Notes: a model not told the origin generated them from the sequence alone. 64,000 bases of DNA from Actinokineospora inagensis DSM 44258 (GCF_000482865.1 NZ_AXWW01000006.1:1-64000); one strand, 5' to 3'; counted from the first letter of the stretch, positions 15,886 to 23,885 are shown. Numbers and translations are program-made.

Positions 15886-15995
15886 CGAACTATGCCCCCC
15901 ACCAGCACAAACACCACCAGGTTAGTTCGTCACGACGAACTAACCCCCCACCAAACCCCCAGGTCAGACCCAAAGTTCGTTAGTTCGTCAAGTTC
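15870..15995. repeat. nested inverted repeats (GTTCGT/ACGAAC), candidate origin or operator
   Basis: A perfect 22-bp inverted repeat has arms at 15870-15891 and 15974-15995. Between them, at 15920-15945, lies a second palindrome, GGTTAGTTCGTC-AC-GACGAACTAACC. All arms are built from the same AGTTCGT/ACGAACT heptamer, seven copies in about 125 bp. The left arm overlaps the last codons and stop of the P-loop gene, and the right arm ends 77 bp before the excisionase-like gene. Iterated sites beside a rep-like gene suggest a replication origin or an autoregulatory operator. Confidence 0.75.
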
Positions 15996-16072
15996 GTCGG
16001 CCCGCGCCACCCGTGACGCAAGAGACCAGGTCGCTTCCGTCACCACCACCCTCACCAAGGAGCACCCCGGTC

Positions 16073-16267
16073 ATGAACAACGACACGAACACGGCCACAC
16101 CACGCGTGCTGCTCACCGTCGAAGCCGCCGCCGCACTGCTCTCGATCAGCCGCACCCGCATGTACGCGCTCATCAAGAATGGCGCCATCCACAGCGTCCG
16201 CATCGGACGGCTACGCCGCGTCCCCGCCGACGCCCTCACCACCTTCACCAACGCCCTAGCCGCCTGA
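16073..16267 (+). CDS. xis: excisionase-like HTH protein
   Basis: The 64-residue protein contains LLTVEAAAALLSISRTRMYALIKNG and SVRIGRLRRVPADAL, the HTH_17 winged-helix pattern of actinobacterial excisionases. The ATG at 16073 follows AAGGAG with good spacing and was chosen over an upstream in-frame start at 16013. It lies 94 bp before the integrase gene in the same direction, the usual xis-int order. Xis would bend DNA at the arm sites and favour excision. Confidence 0.8.
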   Translation: MNNDTNTATPRVLLTVEAAAALLSISRTRMYALIKNGAIHSVRIGRLRRVPADALTTFTNALAA

Positions 16268-16361
16268 CGACAAGAACGGCTGCAACAGGGGGCATCACCA
16301 CTGCTGCAGCAGCAGTCCGCCGCACCACGCATCGCACACCCCACCACGCGAAAGGCCACCC

Positions 16362-17876
16362 ATGCCTCGCAAGAAGCGCCCCGAAGGGACACGACGCCCC
16401 AACAACGCCTCGTCCATCTACTTCGGAAAGGATGGCAAATGGCACGGTCGTGTCACCATGGGTGTCAAGGACAACGGCAAGCCTGATCGTCGGCACGTCA
16501 AGCGTGCTGATGAGAATGCCGTGATCGAACGCGTTCGAGAATTGGAGCAGCAGCGGAAGTCGGGGGCGGTCACCAAGGCGGGTCGCGCTCCGACGCTGGA
16601 ATCGTGGCTCACCGAATGGGTCGAAAAGATTGCCGCACCAACGGTTCGAGACTCGACACTCGCGGGCTACCGTACGGCGGTCTACCGGCACCTGGTCCCG
16701 GGAGTTGGTGCGCACCGGCTGGACCGACTCCAGCCCTCTCACTTGGAAAAGCTGTACGCCGCAATGATGAAGGCCGGGGCGAAGTCGGGTACTGCTCACC
16801 AGGTTCACCGCACCGTGAAAACCGCCCTGTTCGTCGCCGTGGAACGCGGGATCGTCACCAAGAATCCAGCGGCGATGGCGAAGCCGCCGCGAGTGGATGA
16901 AGACGAGATCATTCCGTTCACTGAGGACGAGGCCCAGCGCATTCTCCTCGCCGCAGAGAAGCGTCGCAACGGTGTACGGTTCGCGCTGGCGCTGTCGCTA
17001 GGTCTCCGTAAGGGTGAAACACTCGGCCTGAAATGGACACGGATCGACCTGGACAAGGGTCTTCTGCGCACGCCGCGCCAACTCCAGCGCCATACCTGGA
17101 AACATGGATGCGAAGACTCACACGAATGCGGCCGCAGGTTGCACAAGACCAAGCCATGCAAGCGCGAGTGCACCCGCCACAAGCGACAGTGTCCGCCGCC
17201 CTGCCCGCCGAACTGCACCGCGCACGCCTCGGCCTGCCCACAGCGGCGCGGCGGCGGTCTCCGCGAAGTCGAAGTGAAGTCCCGGGCCGGGAACAGGACC
17301 GTAGGTCTCCCTCGCCCGCTGTTGGAGTTGCTCCGCGAGCACAAAGCCGCTCAAGACATCGAGCGCGCGGACGCCGGGAACCTCTGGGAAGAGGGCGGGT
17401 GGGTCTTCACCCAGCCCACCGGTCGCCCGATCGACCCACGTGCCGACCACACCGCGTGGAAGGAGCTGCTGATCGATGCCGAGGTGCGGGACGCCCGACT
17501 CCACGACGCACGCCACACGGCGGCAACCATGCTGCTCGTGCTCGGAGTGCCGCTCCCCGCGATCATGGAGGTCATGGGCTGGGGCGAAGCCTCGATTGTC
17601 AAGCGCTACGTCCACGTGCCCACGGAGGTTGTCCTGGGCATCGCAGGACAGGTGGAACAGCTGTTGTGGAAGACGCCGCCAGTGGCCCCCGTGGAGGGCG
17701 CCTGTCCGCACTGCGGGGCGACGTCCACACCAGCAGGGGAAGGAGGCCCGGAGGGCTTCTCCACAGCGCAGAAGGACGCCCTGGTGAGCCTTCTCGCCGA
17801 GGTGCTGCCCACGATCGCCAGGAACGGCGATGACGACGAACCTGGCGGCCGAAGGTGGCCTGTGCCGGCGGCCTAG
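16362..17876 (+). CDS. int: site-specific tyrosine integrase with Cys-rich insertion
   Basis: The 504-residue protein is a phage-type tyrosine recombinase. An N-terminal arm-binding region and a SAM-like core-binding domain (about 75-175) precede the catalytic domain. The active-site residues are Arg216 (LGLRKGE), His381 and Arg384 (HDARH), Trp407 (GWGE) and Tyr416 (KRYVH). Residues 250-292 form an insertion with eight cysteines (250, 256, 266, 270, 277, 281, 285, 292), probably zinc-binding. A C-terminal extension includes CPHCG. It abuts tRNA-Pro and acts on the 44-bp att core. Codon use is less extreme in GC than in the rest of the element. Confidence 0.95.
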   Translation: MPRKKRPEGTRRPNNASSIYFGKDGKWHGRVTMGVKDNGKPDRRHVKRADENAVIERVRELEQQRKSGAVTKAGRAPTLESWLTEWVEKIAAPTVRDSTLAGYRTAVYRHLVPGVGAHRLDRLQPSHLEKLYAAMMKAGAKSGTAHQVHRTVKTALFVAVERGIVTKNPAAMAKPPRVDEDEIIPFTEDEAQRILLAAEKRRNGVRFALALSLGLRKGETLGLKWTRIDLDKGLLRTPRQLQRHTWKHGCEDSHECGRRLHKTKPCKRECTRHKRQCPPPCPPNCTAHASACPQRRGGGLREVEVKSRAGNRTVGLPRPLLELLREHKAAQDIERADAGNLWEEGGWVFTQPTGRPIDPRADHTAWKELLIDAEVRDARLHDARHTAATMLLVLGVPLPAIMEVMGWGEASIVKRYVHVPTEVVLGIAGQVEQLLWKTPPVAPVEGACPHCGATSTPAGEGGPEGFSTAQKDALVSLLAEVLPTIARNGDDDEPGGRRWPVPAA

Positions 17877-17886
17877 CAGGTACGAG

Positions 17887-17906
17887 TGAGACCCCAAATG
17901 AGACAC
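17887..17906. other. paired direct repeats inside attR, candidate integrase arm-type sites
   Basis: TGAGACCC at 17887-17894 and TGAGACAC at 17899-17906 repeat at 12-bp spacing, matching the pair at 10241-10260. They lie just after the integrase stop and about 60 bp from the attachment core. The second copy runs into the terminator stem. Confidence 0.5.
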
Positions 17907-17938
17907 AGTGGGGCACCCTCACCGAGGGTGCCCCACTG
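17906..17938. terminator. int: strong terminator after int
   Basis: CAGTGGGGCACCCTC and GAGGGTGCCCCACTG form a perfect 15-bp stem with a 3-nt loop, followed on the plus strand by TTTTC. It ends integrase transcription and could also stop read-through from the opposing tRNA-Pro gene. Confidence 0.9.
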
Positions 17939-17966
17939 TTTTCGCTGGTCAGGACCAACATTTCCG

Positions 17967-18010
17967 GTCGGGCTGACAGGATTTGAACCTGCGACCCTCC
18001 GCTCCCAAAG
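17967..18010. other. attR core within intact tRNA-Pro
   Basis: This is the second copy of the 44-bp repeat found at 10102-10145. Because it restores the complete 3' part of tRNA-Pro, integration leaves the tRNA functional. The first base of divergence is immediately after position 18010. Confidence 0.9.
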
Positions 18011-18041
18011 CGGATGCGCTACCAAACTGCGCCACAGCCCG
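17968..18041 (-). tRNA. tRNA-Pro(TGG)
   Basis: On the minus strand the gene reads CGGGCTGTGGCGCAG... and folds into a cloverleaf with a 7-bp acceptor stem CGGGCTG/CAGCCCG. The anticodon stem is TCCGC/GCGGA, the loop is TTTGGGA (anticodon TGG, proline) and the T-arm has the loop TTCAAAT. The discriminator is A, and CCA is not encoded. It is 74 nt long and is the integration target of the element on its 3' side. Confidence 0.95.
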
Positions 18042-18108
18042 GGGGGTCGTCACCCAGCCTAGCGGCACGCGCTAGGCTGTTTCCCGCGCGGGGCCACTTA
18101 CCGCGTAC

Positions 18109-18179
18109 GCGGGCGTAGCTCAATGGTAGAGCCCTAGTCTTCCAAACTAGCTACGCGGGTTCGATTCCCGTCGCCCGCT
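18109..18179 (+). tRNA. tRNA-Gly(TCC)
   Basis: The acceptor stem GCGGGCG/CGCCCGC closes a standard cloverleaf. The anticodon stem is CTAGT/ACTAG and the loop CTTCCAA gives anticodon TCC, for glycine GGA codons. The T-loop is TTCGATT. It is 71 nt long without encoded CCA and is followed at once by a terminator hairpin. Confidence 0.95.
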
Positions 18180-18186
18180 CTGGGTG

Positions 18187-18215
18187 CGGCCGCTCCGGGG
18201 GGACCGGGGCGGCCG
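18187..18215 (+). terminator. tRNA-Gly terminator
   Basis: CGGCCGCTCC pairs with GGGGCGGCCG (one G-U pair), with a 9-nt loop, followed by TTTCGTCGTTT. It begins 8 bp after the tRNA-Gly 3' end. Confidence 0.75.
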
Positions 18216-18393
18216 TTTCGTCGTTTGGGATCGTTCCCGGCCTGCGGATCAGTGGGAATGCCCGACTGTCGGTGGCGGGTTGTCCGGCTGTGTGGTGCAC
18301 GGCACAGCCAGCCGGGTGATTTTCCGGCTCGGGTGCGAAGAACGGGTCAAGGGCCGTGGTGCCGGGTGCCGGTCGGACGGTAGGCAGTAAGGC

Positions 18394-18819
18394 ATGTCGC
18401 AATCCGGCTATTTCGACTCTGTGGCCGCCGTCCGCCGGACCGTGGTGGGGGCGGGGATCGTGGTGTTCGACGACGCGGGGCTGGTGTTGATGGCGCGCAC
18501 CGGGGACGGGTACCGGCTGCCCGGACGACCGCAGCCCGCGGCCGACTCGTTGCCGGTGGTCGCGGTGCGGGCGGTGGAGGCGCTGACCGGGGTCCACGTG
18601 GAGATCACCGGGCTGGTGGGGGTGTTCAACGACCCCAGCGAGCCGTGGAGCGCCGAGCTCGCCGTGTGCTTCCGGGGGCGCCCGGTCGGCGGTCGGCTGA
18701 TGACGTCGCGGGCGGCGTGGCTGGAACCGGAGCGGCTGGGTGAGCTGCCCGTGCCGGAAGCCACCCGGCTGGTCGTCGAGCACGGCCTGGAACAGCAGGG
18801 CGAGGCCTACTTCAACTGA
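18394..18819 (+). CDS. Nudix-fold protein with a degenerate Nudix box
   Basis: The 141-residue protein has the Nudix beta-strand pattern (VVGAGIVVFDDAGLVLMAR, YRLPGR, AVRAVEALTGVHV). The catalytic box GX5EX7REUXEEXGU is not intact: where REUXEEXGU is expected the sequence reads RAVEALTGV, so the metal-binding glutamates are mostly lost. Hydrolase activity is therefore doubtful, and it may be a binding or regulatory Nudix-fold protein. It starts at the ATG at 18394, 10 bp after a GGACGG run. Its last 8 bp overlap the convergent GNAT gene. Confidence 0.6.
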   Translation: MSQSGYFDSVAAVRRTVVGAGIVVFDDAGLVLMARTGDGYRLPGRPQPAADSLPVVAVRAVEALTGVHVEITGLVGVFNDPSEPWSAELAVCFRGRPVGGRLMTSRAAWLEPERLGELPVPEATRLVVEHGLEQQGEAYFN

Positions 18820-19336
18820 GCGCGACCGGCCGCCTGGCGTACTCGACCTCGAGGACCGGGCGGCCGTCGCCGTAGTCGCGTTCGCGGATGAGGCCGGTCT
18901 CGGCGAAACCCGCGCGGGTGTAGAAGCGGCGGGCCCGGGTGGCGCCGCGCAGGGTCCACAGGCGGATCCGGCGGCAGCTCGCGGCGGCGGTGAGCACCTC
19001 GTCGAGCAGGGTCTGGGCGACGCCGCTGCCCCAAGCGGTGGGGTGGGCGTAGAGCGACCGCAGTTGCACGTCGGCACGGTTGTCCGGGTGTTCGCGGTAC
19101 CAGGCGAACGCGACGACCCGTTCACCGCGCTGGGCGACCAGCACGACGTCCTCCGCGCCCATCGCGGCCATCCGGTCCACCCACTGGCCGCGGCGGCGTT
19201 CGGCGAGGATCGCGAGCCAGTGGCTCTCGAACAGGTCCCGGTGCCCGGTGCGCCAAGACTCGGCGTGCACGGCGCCGATCGCCAAGGCGTCGTGCACCGT
19301 CGCGTCCCGGACCAGGACTGGAGCGCTTACCCGCAT
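18812..19336 (-). CDS. GNAT-family N-acetyltransferase
   Basis: The 174-residue protein begins MRVSAPVLVRDATVHDALAIGAVHAESW, the usual GNAT N terminus. It carries the acetyl-CoA site pattern LYAHPTAWGSGVAQTLLDEV (Q/R-x-x-G-x-G/A) in the middle and ARRFYTRAGF near the end. I used the ATG at 19336; longer in-frame starts run through noncoding sequence. The substrate is unknown. The gene is divergent from the Eis-like acetyltransferase and overlaps the end of the Nudix gene by 8 bp. Confidence 0.85.
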   Translation of the reverse strand: MRVSAPVLVRDATVHDALAIGAVHAESWRTGHRDLFESHWLAILAERRRGQWVDRMAAMGAEDVVLVAQRGERVVAFAWYREHPDNRADVQLRSLYAHPTAWGSGVAQTLLDEVLTAAASCRRIRLWTLRGATRARRFYTRAGFAETGLIRERDYGDGRPVLEVEYARRPVALS

Positions 19337-19452
19337 GACACACCCACCCCGAGGGCTGCCTTCCCCATCGCCCCACCCTAGCGGGGGTCGCCACCCGGGC
19401 AACGGGACAAATCCGTGGCAACGAGGAGCCATTCTCCCGTAGACACGGCGAC

Positions 19453-20655
19453 ATGGACACCTTCACCGTGCGGAACCTGACCGCCGACGAGATCCAGCCG
19501 AGCGCCGCCCTGGTGGCGCGCGCCTTCCTCTGGGACCACAACTCGGCCGCGTTCGAGGCGAAAGAGTTGCTGTTCACCGACGCCCTGCTCGATCTCGGCG
19601 CGTTCGCGGGCGACCGGCAGGTCGGCGCCACCCGGGTGCACGAGCGGCCGTTGGCGCTACCCGGCACTGGGCCGGTCCCGATCGCGGCGGTGTCGGCGGT
19701 CGCGGTGGCCTCGGACTTCCGCAGGCGCGGCGTGTTGCGGGCGATGCTGCGGGAGGCGCTGCCGCGGTCGGGTCCGGCGGTGTCGGCGTTGTTCGCGTCG
19801 GAATCGGTGATCTACGGCCGGTTCGGGTACGGGGTGGCCACCGAGCAGCAGCAATTCACGTTGCCCGCCAAGACGCCGTTCCAGCCTGACGTGCACGCCG
19901 ACTCGACGGCGGTAAGAGAGTTGACGCGGGACGAGGCGATGCCGCTCCTGCGCGAGAAGTACGACCGGTACGCGCGTGAACGCGTTGGCGCGCTCGGTCG
20001 CGTGGACGCGAACTGGGGCTACCACTTCCACGACACCGAGAACACGCGTCGTGGCCGGTCGGCGTTCAGGTTCGCGGTGCACCCGGAGGGCTACGCGGCC
20101 TACCGGGTGACGCCGAGCTTCGACGACCACGGTCCGGCGGGCAAGGTGTCGGTGTACGAACTGGTCGCGAACTCCCCCGCCGCGTACACGGCGCTGTGGC
20201 GGTACCTGCTAGACCTCGACCTGGTCACCACCGTGGACTACGCGGGCAGCCCTGACGAGCCGCTCACGCGCCTGCTGCCGGAGTCGCGGGTGGCCCTGCG
20301 CAAGCGCTTCGACGCGCTGCACGTCCGGCTGGTGGACGTGGCGGAGGCGCTACCGCTGCGGGGCTACCTGACGCCGGTGGACGTGGTCGTCGAGGTCGTG
20401 GACGCGTTCTGCCGCTGGAACGAGGGACGCTGGCGGCTCACGGCGGCCGACGGGCGGATGACGGTCACGCAGACTGAGCAGGCCGCCGACCTGACGCTGG
20501 ACGTGCGGGAGTTGGGCGCGGCCTACCTCGGCGGCGCCCGGCTGAGCGCGGCAGCGGCGGCGGGCCTGGTCCAGGAGCACACGGCGGGCGCGGTCGCGGC
20601 CCTGTCGAACGCGATGCTGGCCGAGCGCGAGCCGGTCTGCACCGAGATCTTCTGA
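19453..20655 (+). CDS. Eis-like GNAT acetyltransferase
   Basis: The 400-residue protein has the three-part Eis layout. It has an N-terminal GNAT domain with VSAVAVASDFRRRGVLRAMLREAL as the acetyl-CoA loop, a second GNAT-like domain, and a C-terminal SCP2-like domain. It ends with CTEIF, the C-terminal Phe carboxylate that acts as general base in Eis. SESVIYGRFGYG is a family hallmark. Eis enzymes acetylate amines of aminoglycosides, polyamines or proteins at several positions, so a resistance or protein-modification role is possible. It stands alone and is divergent from the GNAT gene. Confidence 0.88.
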   Translation: MDTFTVRNLTADEIQPSAALVARAFLWDHNSAAFEAKELLFTDALLDLGAFAGDRQVGATRVHERPLALPGTGPVPIAAVSAVAVASDFRRRGVLRAMLREALPRSGPAVSALFASESVIYGRFGYGVATEQQQFTLPAKTPFQPDVHADSTAVRELTRDEAMPLLREKYDRYARERVGALGRVDANWGYHFHDTENTRRGRSAFRFAVHPEGYAAYRVTPSFDDHGPAGKVSVYELVANSPAAYTALWRYLLDLDLVTTVDYAGSPDEPLTRLLPESRVALRKRFDALHVRLVDVAEALPLRGYLTPVDVVVEVVDAFCRWNEGRWRLTAADGRMTVTQTEQAADLTLDVRELGAAYLGGARLSAAAAAGLVQEHTAGAVAALSNAMLAEREPVCTEIF

Positions 20656-20749
20656 GCGGAACCTGTGGGTCGCGGTGTTCTGGGTGACACGGGGAACCCC
20701 GGCGGTAGCGTCCCGCGTTGTCCAGGACAAGCGGACAAAGGAGGCACGC

Positions 20750-21568
20750 ATGGGCGGCGCGATCGCGGTCGTCGTGATCATCGTGGCGCTGGTCGTGGTG
20801 GGGGTCGTGGTGACGCGCCGCCAGGCCGCGGCCCGCGCCGCGCGGCTGGCGGACGCCAAGGCCGACGCCCGGCGCTGGGTCGAGCGGCTGGGCGGGCAGG
20901 TGGTGAACCTGTCCGGCACCGACGAGGCGTCCAAGCAGGCGTTGGCCGACGCGGCCGAGCGGTACACCGCGGCCGGGTCGCAGATGGAGCAGGCGACCAC
21001 CGTCGAGCAGGCGCGGCTGGTCACCAAGACCGCCATGGAGGGCCTGTACTACGTGCGTGCCGCGCGCACCGCGATGGGCTTGGACCCCGGCCCGGAACTG
21101 CCCGCCGACCCGGAGCAGCAGCGCGCCGGGCGGGTGCAGGAGGACCGGCGCGTCGTCGTCGAGGGCCACGAGTACGAGGCGTCGCCGATGCCCGGCCAGG
21201 GCACCCCGCACTACTACCCGGGCGGGCGGGTGGCCGGGCGGCCGGTCCCGCAGGGCTGGTACAGCGAGCCGTGGTGGAAGCCCGCGCTCATCGGCGGCGC
21301 GTGGGGCCTGGGCACCGTCCTGCTGTTCGACGCGATGTTCACCGGCATGCACGGCATCCCCGACGCCTCGGCGTGGGAGTCCGGGTACGACGCGGGCCAG
21401 GCCGACGCGATGAACGACTTCGGCGACTTCAACGGCGGAGACGGCGGTGACGGGGGCGGCTTCGACGGCGGCGCCGACAACGCAGGCGACTTCGGCGGCA
21501 ACGACTTCGGCGATTTCGGCGGCGGGGACTTCGGCGGGGGCGACTTCGGTGGAGGTGACTTCTTCTAG
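20750..21568 (+). CDS. DUF1542-like membrane-anchored protein with DFGGG tail
   Basis: The 272-residue protein starts at the ATG at 20750, with AAGGAGG just upstream. Residues 2-22 form a transmembrane segment, followed by a helical region (DAKADARRWVERLGGQVVNL...EGLYYVRAARTAMGLDPGPELP) that matches a conserved actinobacterial family often annotated DUF1542. A middle segment, HYYPGGRVAGRPVPQGWYSEPWW, is followed by a second hydrophobic stretch, and the tail is a low-complexity Gly/Asp/Phe repeat (GGGDF). The function is unknown; it probably sits at the cell membrane. It overlaps the convergent glycosylase gene by 4 bp. Confidence 0.75.
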   Translation: MGGAIAVVVIIVALVVVGVVVTRRQAAARAARLADAKADARRWVERLGGQVVNLSGTDEASKQALADAAERYTAAGSQMEQATTVEQARLVTKTAMEGLYYVRAARTAMGLDPGPELPADPEQQRAGRVQEDRRVVVEGHEYEASPMPGQGTPHYYPGGRVAGRPVPQGWYSEPWWKPALIGGAWGLGTVLLFDAMFTGMHGIPDASAWESGYDAGQADAMNDFGDFNGGDGGDGGGFDGGADNAGDFGGNDFGDFGGGDFGGGDFGGGDFF

Positions 21569-22371
21569 GCCGGTTGGCAGGTGGGGCACCAGAAGTTGTT
21601 GCGTGCCGAGAGCTTCTCGGTGAGCACCGGGGTTCCGCAGACCAGGCAGGGCAGACCGGCGCGGCGGTAGACGTAGACCTCGCCGCCGTGCCGGTCCTGT
21701 CGCGGGGCGCGGCCGGTGGCCTCGGGCAGGTCCTCGTCCCTGACCGTGTCAATGCGTCCTCTGTGGACGCCGATGGTCATCAGGGCGACCAGGTCGGCCC
21801 ACAGCTCGTCCCAGCACGGGCGGGCGATGTCCTTGCCCGCCACCGACGGGTGGATGTGGTGGCGGAACAGCAGTTCGGCGCGGTAGACGTTGCCGACACC
21901 GGCGATCACCGACTGGTCCATGAGCAGGACGGCGACGGACGTGCGGGACCGCGAGATCCGCGCCCACCCGCGGTCGGGGTCGGCGTCGGCGCGCAGCGGG
22001 TCGGGGCCGAGGCGGGCGCGCAGCGCGTCGACCTCGGCGTCGGTGAGGACCTCACAGCGGGTGGGGCCGCGCAGGTCCGTCCACTGTGTCCGGCCGATCA
22101 ACCGCATGCGCACCTGGCCCACCGGGTCCGGGGGCGGTAGCTCGCCGTCGGTGAACGTGCCGTAGAGACCGAGGTGGATGTGCACCACCCGGTCGGGGCC
22201 GTAGCCGTGGAACAGGTGTTTGCCGTGCGCCTCGGCGTGGTCGAGCACCTGACCGTCCACAAGGGACGCGTCGGTGAACCGGCCCTGCGGGCTGGTCACC
22301 CGCACCGGCGCACCGGCGTAGAACTCCTGGTGCAGCCGAGCGAGCCGGTGCAGGGTGTGCCCCTCCGGCAA
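21565..22371 (-). CDS. Fpg/Nei-family DNA glycosylase (Nei-type)
   Basis: The 268-residue base-excision repair enzyme begins (M)PEGHTLHRLA. Pro2 and Glu3 are the Schiff-base nucleophile and catalytic acid of the Fpg/Nei family; the PEGHT form is characteristic of the Nei branch. The helix-two-turn-helix appears as DQSVIAGVGNVYRAELLF, and a C-terminal zinc finger has CLVC and CPTC pairs. The start codon is TTG. It would remove oxidised pyrimidines and nick the abasic site. Confidence 0.92.
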   Translation of the reverse strand: MPEGHTLHRLARLHQEFYAGAPVRVTSPQGRFTDASLVDGQVLDHAEAHGKHLFHGYGPDRVVHIHLGLYGTFTDGELPPPDPVGQVRMRLIGRTQWTDLRGPTRCEVLTDAEVDALRARLGPDPLRADADPDRGWARISRSRTSVAVLLMDQSVIAGVGNVYRAELLFRHHIHPSVAGKDIARPCWDELWADLVALMTIGVHRGRIDTVRDEDLPEATGRAPRQDRHGGEVYVYRRAGLPCLVCGTPVLTEKLSARNNFWCPTCQPA

Positions 22372-22505
22372 AGTTCACCCCATCAAGTGAGTGGAACCGG
22401 GCCGCGTTCCGGGTTGGTGGTCACGGCCATTCGACCTGGCGGCGCCCGCCCAGCCCAGCCGGGGACGGTGCCGGGTGGGGAAGAGGGGGCGGGCGGCGGG
22501 AGGAA

Positions 22506-22976
22506 TCAACTCGGCAGTGAAGGCGGGGTGCCGGTGCGTTCGTAGTCGGTGAGTTGGGTGATGCGGCGGATGTGCCGCTCGTCGCCGGAGAACGGGGTGG
22601 CCAGGAAGGCCTCAACGATGGCGGTGGCGTCCTCGGCGCTGTGCATGCGGGCGCCGACGCCGACGACCTGGGCGTCGTTGTGCTGGCGGCACAGTCGCGC
22701 GGTCTCCTCGCTCCAGGCGAGGGCGGCGCGGCAGCCGGGGACCTTGTTGGCGGCGATCTGCTCGCCGTTGCCGGAACCGCCGAGCACCACGCCCAGGCTG
22801 CCCGGGTCGGCGACGACGCGGCGCGCGGTCTCCACGCAGTACGGCGGGTAGTCGTCGAGGGCGTCGTAAGCGTGCGGGCCGACGTCGATGACGTCGTGGC
22901 CCGCCGCGCCGAGGTGCTCGACGAGGTGGTTCTTCAGGTCGAGGCCCGCGTGGTCCGATCCGAGGTAAACGCGCAC
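22506..22976 (-). CDS. rpiB: ribose-5-phosphate isomerase B
   Basis: RpiB interconverts ribose 5-phosphate and ribulose 5-phosphate in the pentose phosphate pathway. The 156-residue protein starts at GTG with MRVYLGSDHAGLDLK, and it has the phosphate-loop GGSGNGEQIAANKVPG. As in the Mycobacterium enzyme, the catalytic base is a Glu in GNGE rather than the Cys of E. coli RpiB. HNDAQVVGVGAR is also conserved. It is in line with the glycosylase gene after a 134-bp gap. Confidence 0.95.
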   Translation of the reverse strand: MRVYLGSDHAGLDLKNHLVEHLGAAGHDVIDVGPHAYDALDDYPPYCVETARRVVADPGSLGVVLGGSGNGEQIAANKVPGCRAALAWSEETARLCRQHNDAQVVGVGARMHSAEDATAIVEAFLATPFSGDERHIRRITQLTDYERTGTPPSLPS

Positions 22977-23078
22977 GGGTCGGAGTCTGCCATCCGGACC
23001 ACGACGGCACCCACCGGGGCGCGGGCGGCGTGATCGGGGTTACCGGCGATCGGGGCGTGATCGTGTAAAAACCGGAAA

Positions 23079-23885
23079 ATGCGATGGATCGAACTGGCTG
23101 ACCGGGTGTTCGCCCGCCGCTACCCCGAACTGGACCAGACGCTGGGCCTGGTGGTCGGCGACGACCGGTGCCTGGTGGTCGACACCGGCACCGACGAGCA
23201 CCACGGCACGGACTGGGCCAAGCGGGTGCGGGAGATCACGGATCTGCCGTGGACCGTGGTCATCACGCACGCCCACTGGGACCACTTCCTCGGCACGACC
23301 GCGTTCCACGGGGCGGACGTGTGGGCGCACCCCCGCTGCGCGGCGGGAATCGCCGCGGGGGCGCGCGAACAGGTGCTGACGTGGGCGGGCAAGTACCGCG
23401 ACGACGACAAGGACCTGCTCGCGGAGCGGTTATTGGCCGCGCGGGTCGTCCTGCCCACGCACGAAGTCGCGGACCGGGTCGAGTTGGACCTGGGCGGTCG
23501 CGTGGTGACGTTGCTGCACCCCGGCCACGGGCACACCGACAACGACATCGTGGTGCACGTGCCCGACACCGCGGTGGTTTTCGCGGGTGACACGGTGGAA
23601 CAGGGCGCGCCGCCGTCGATCGGGAAGGACGGTTTCCCGCTGGACTGGCCGAGCGCCCTGGACACCATCCTGGAGTTGGCGCCGCACAAGGTGGTTCCCG
23701 GGCACGGCGAACCGGTGGACGCCGGTTTCGTGCGGACCCAGCGCTCGGAACTGGCCACGATCGCGAGCCTCTACGACGGTGTGCGCAGCGGCTCGATGTC
23801 CGTCGAGGAAGCGTTGCTGCAGAGCCCTTATCCGGCGGACGCGACCCGCCCAGCCCTGGAGCGTGGACGGGTCACCAAACCCTAG
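23079..23885 (+). CDS. metallo-beta-lactamase-fold hydrolase
   Basis: The 268-residue protein has the MBL zinc motifs THAHWDH (HxHxDH), [14 protein letters not shown] and VPGHGEPVD, in order. No beta-lactamase-specific features or signal peptide are present, so a cytoplasmic thioester or lactone hydrolase is more likely. The start is the ATG at 23079 with GGAA just upstream. It is divergent from rpiB, and its stop overlaps the stop of the convergent aldehyde dehydrogenase gene by 4 bp. Confidence 0.85.
   Translation: MRWIELADRVFARRYPELDQTLGLVVGDDRCLVVDTGTDEHHGTDWAKRVREITDLPWTVVITHAHWDHFLGTTAFHGADVWAHPRCAAGIAAGAREQVLTWAGKYRDDDKDLLAERLLAARVVLPTHEVADRVELDLGGRVVTLLHPGHGHTDNDIVVHVPDTAVVFAGDTVEQGAPPSIGKDGFPLDWPSALDTILELAPHKVVPGHGEPVDAGFVRTQRSELATIASLYDGVRSGSMSVEEALLQSPYPADATRPALERGRVTKP

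Larger units (their letters stand above)
10102..18010. mobile_element. integrated element in tRNA-Pro(TGG), AICE-like or satellite-like, 7.9 kb
   Basis: The element lies between 44-bp direct repeats derived from the 3' part of tRNA-Pro, and its integrase gene abuts the intact tRNA copy, the standard layout for tyrosine-integrase elements. In order it carries a GntR/UTRA repressor, an array of palindromic operators, a small HTH protein, five short unrecognised ORFs, a P-loop protein of DUF3987 type, nested inverted repeats, an excisionase-like protein and the integrase. This resembles the regulatory, replication and integration modules of actinomycete integrative elements such as pSAM2. The FtsK/TraB-type translocase that defines conjugative AICEs is absent, as are phage structural genes. 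It may be a deletion derivative, a mobilisable plasmid-like element or a phage satellite. Confidence 0.88.
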
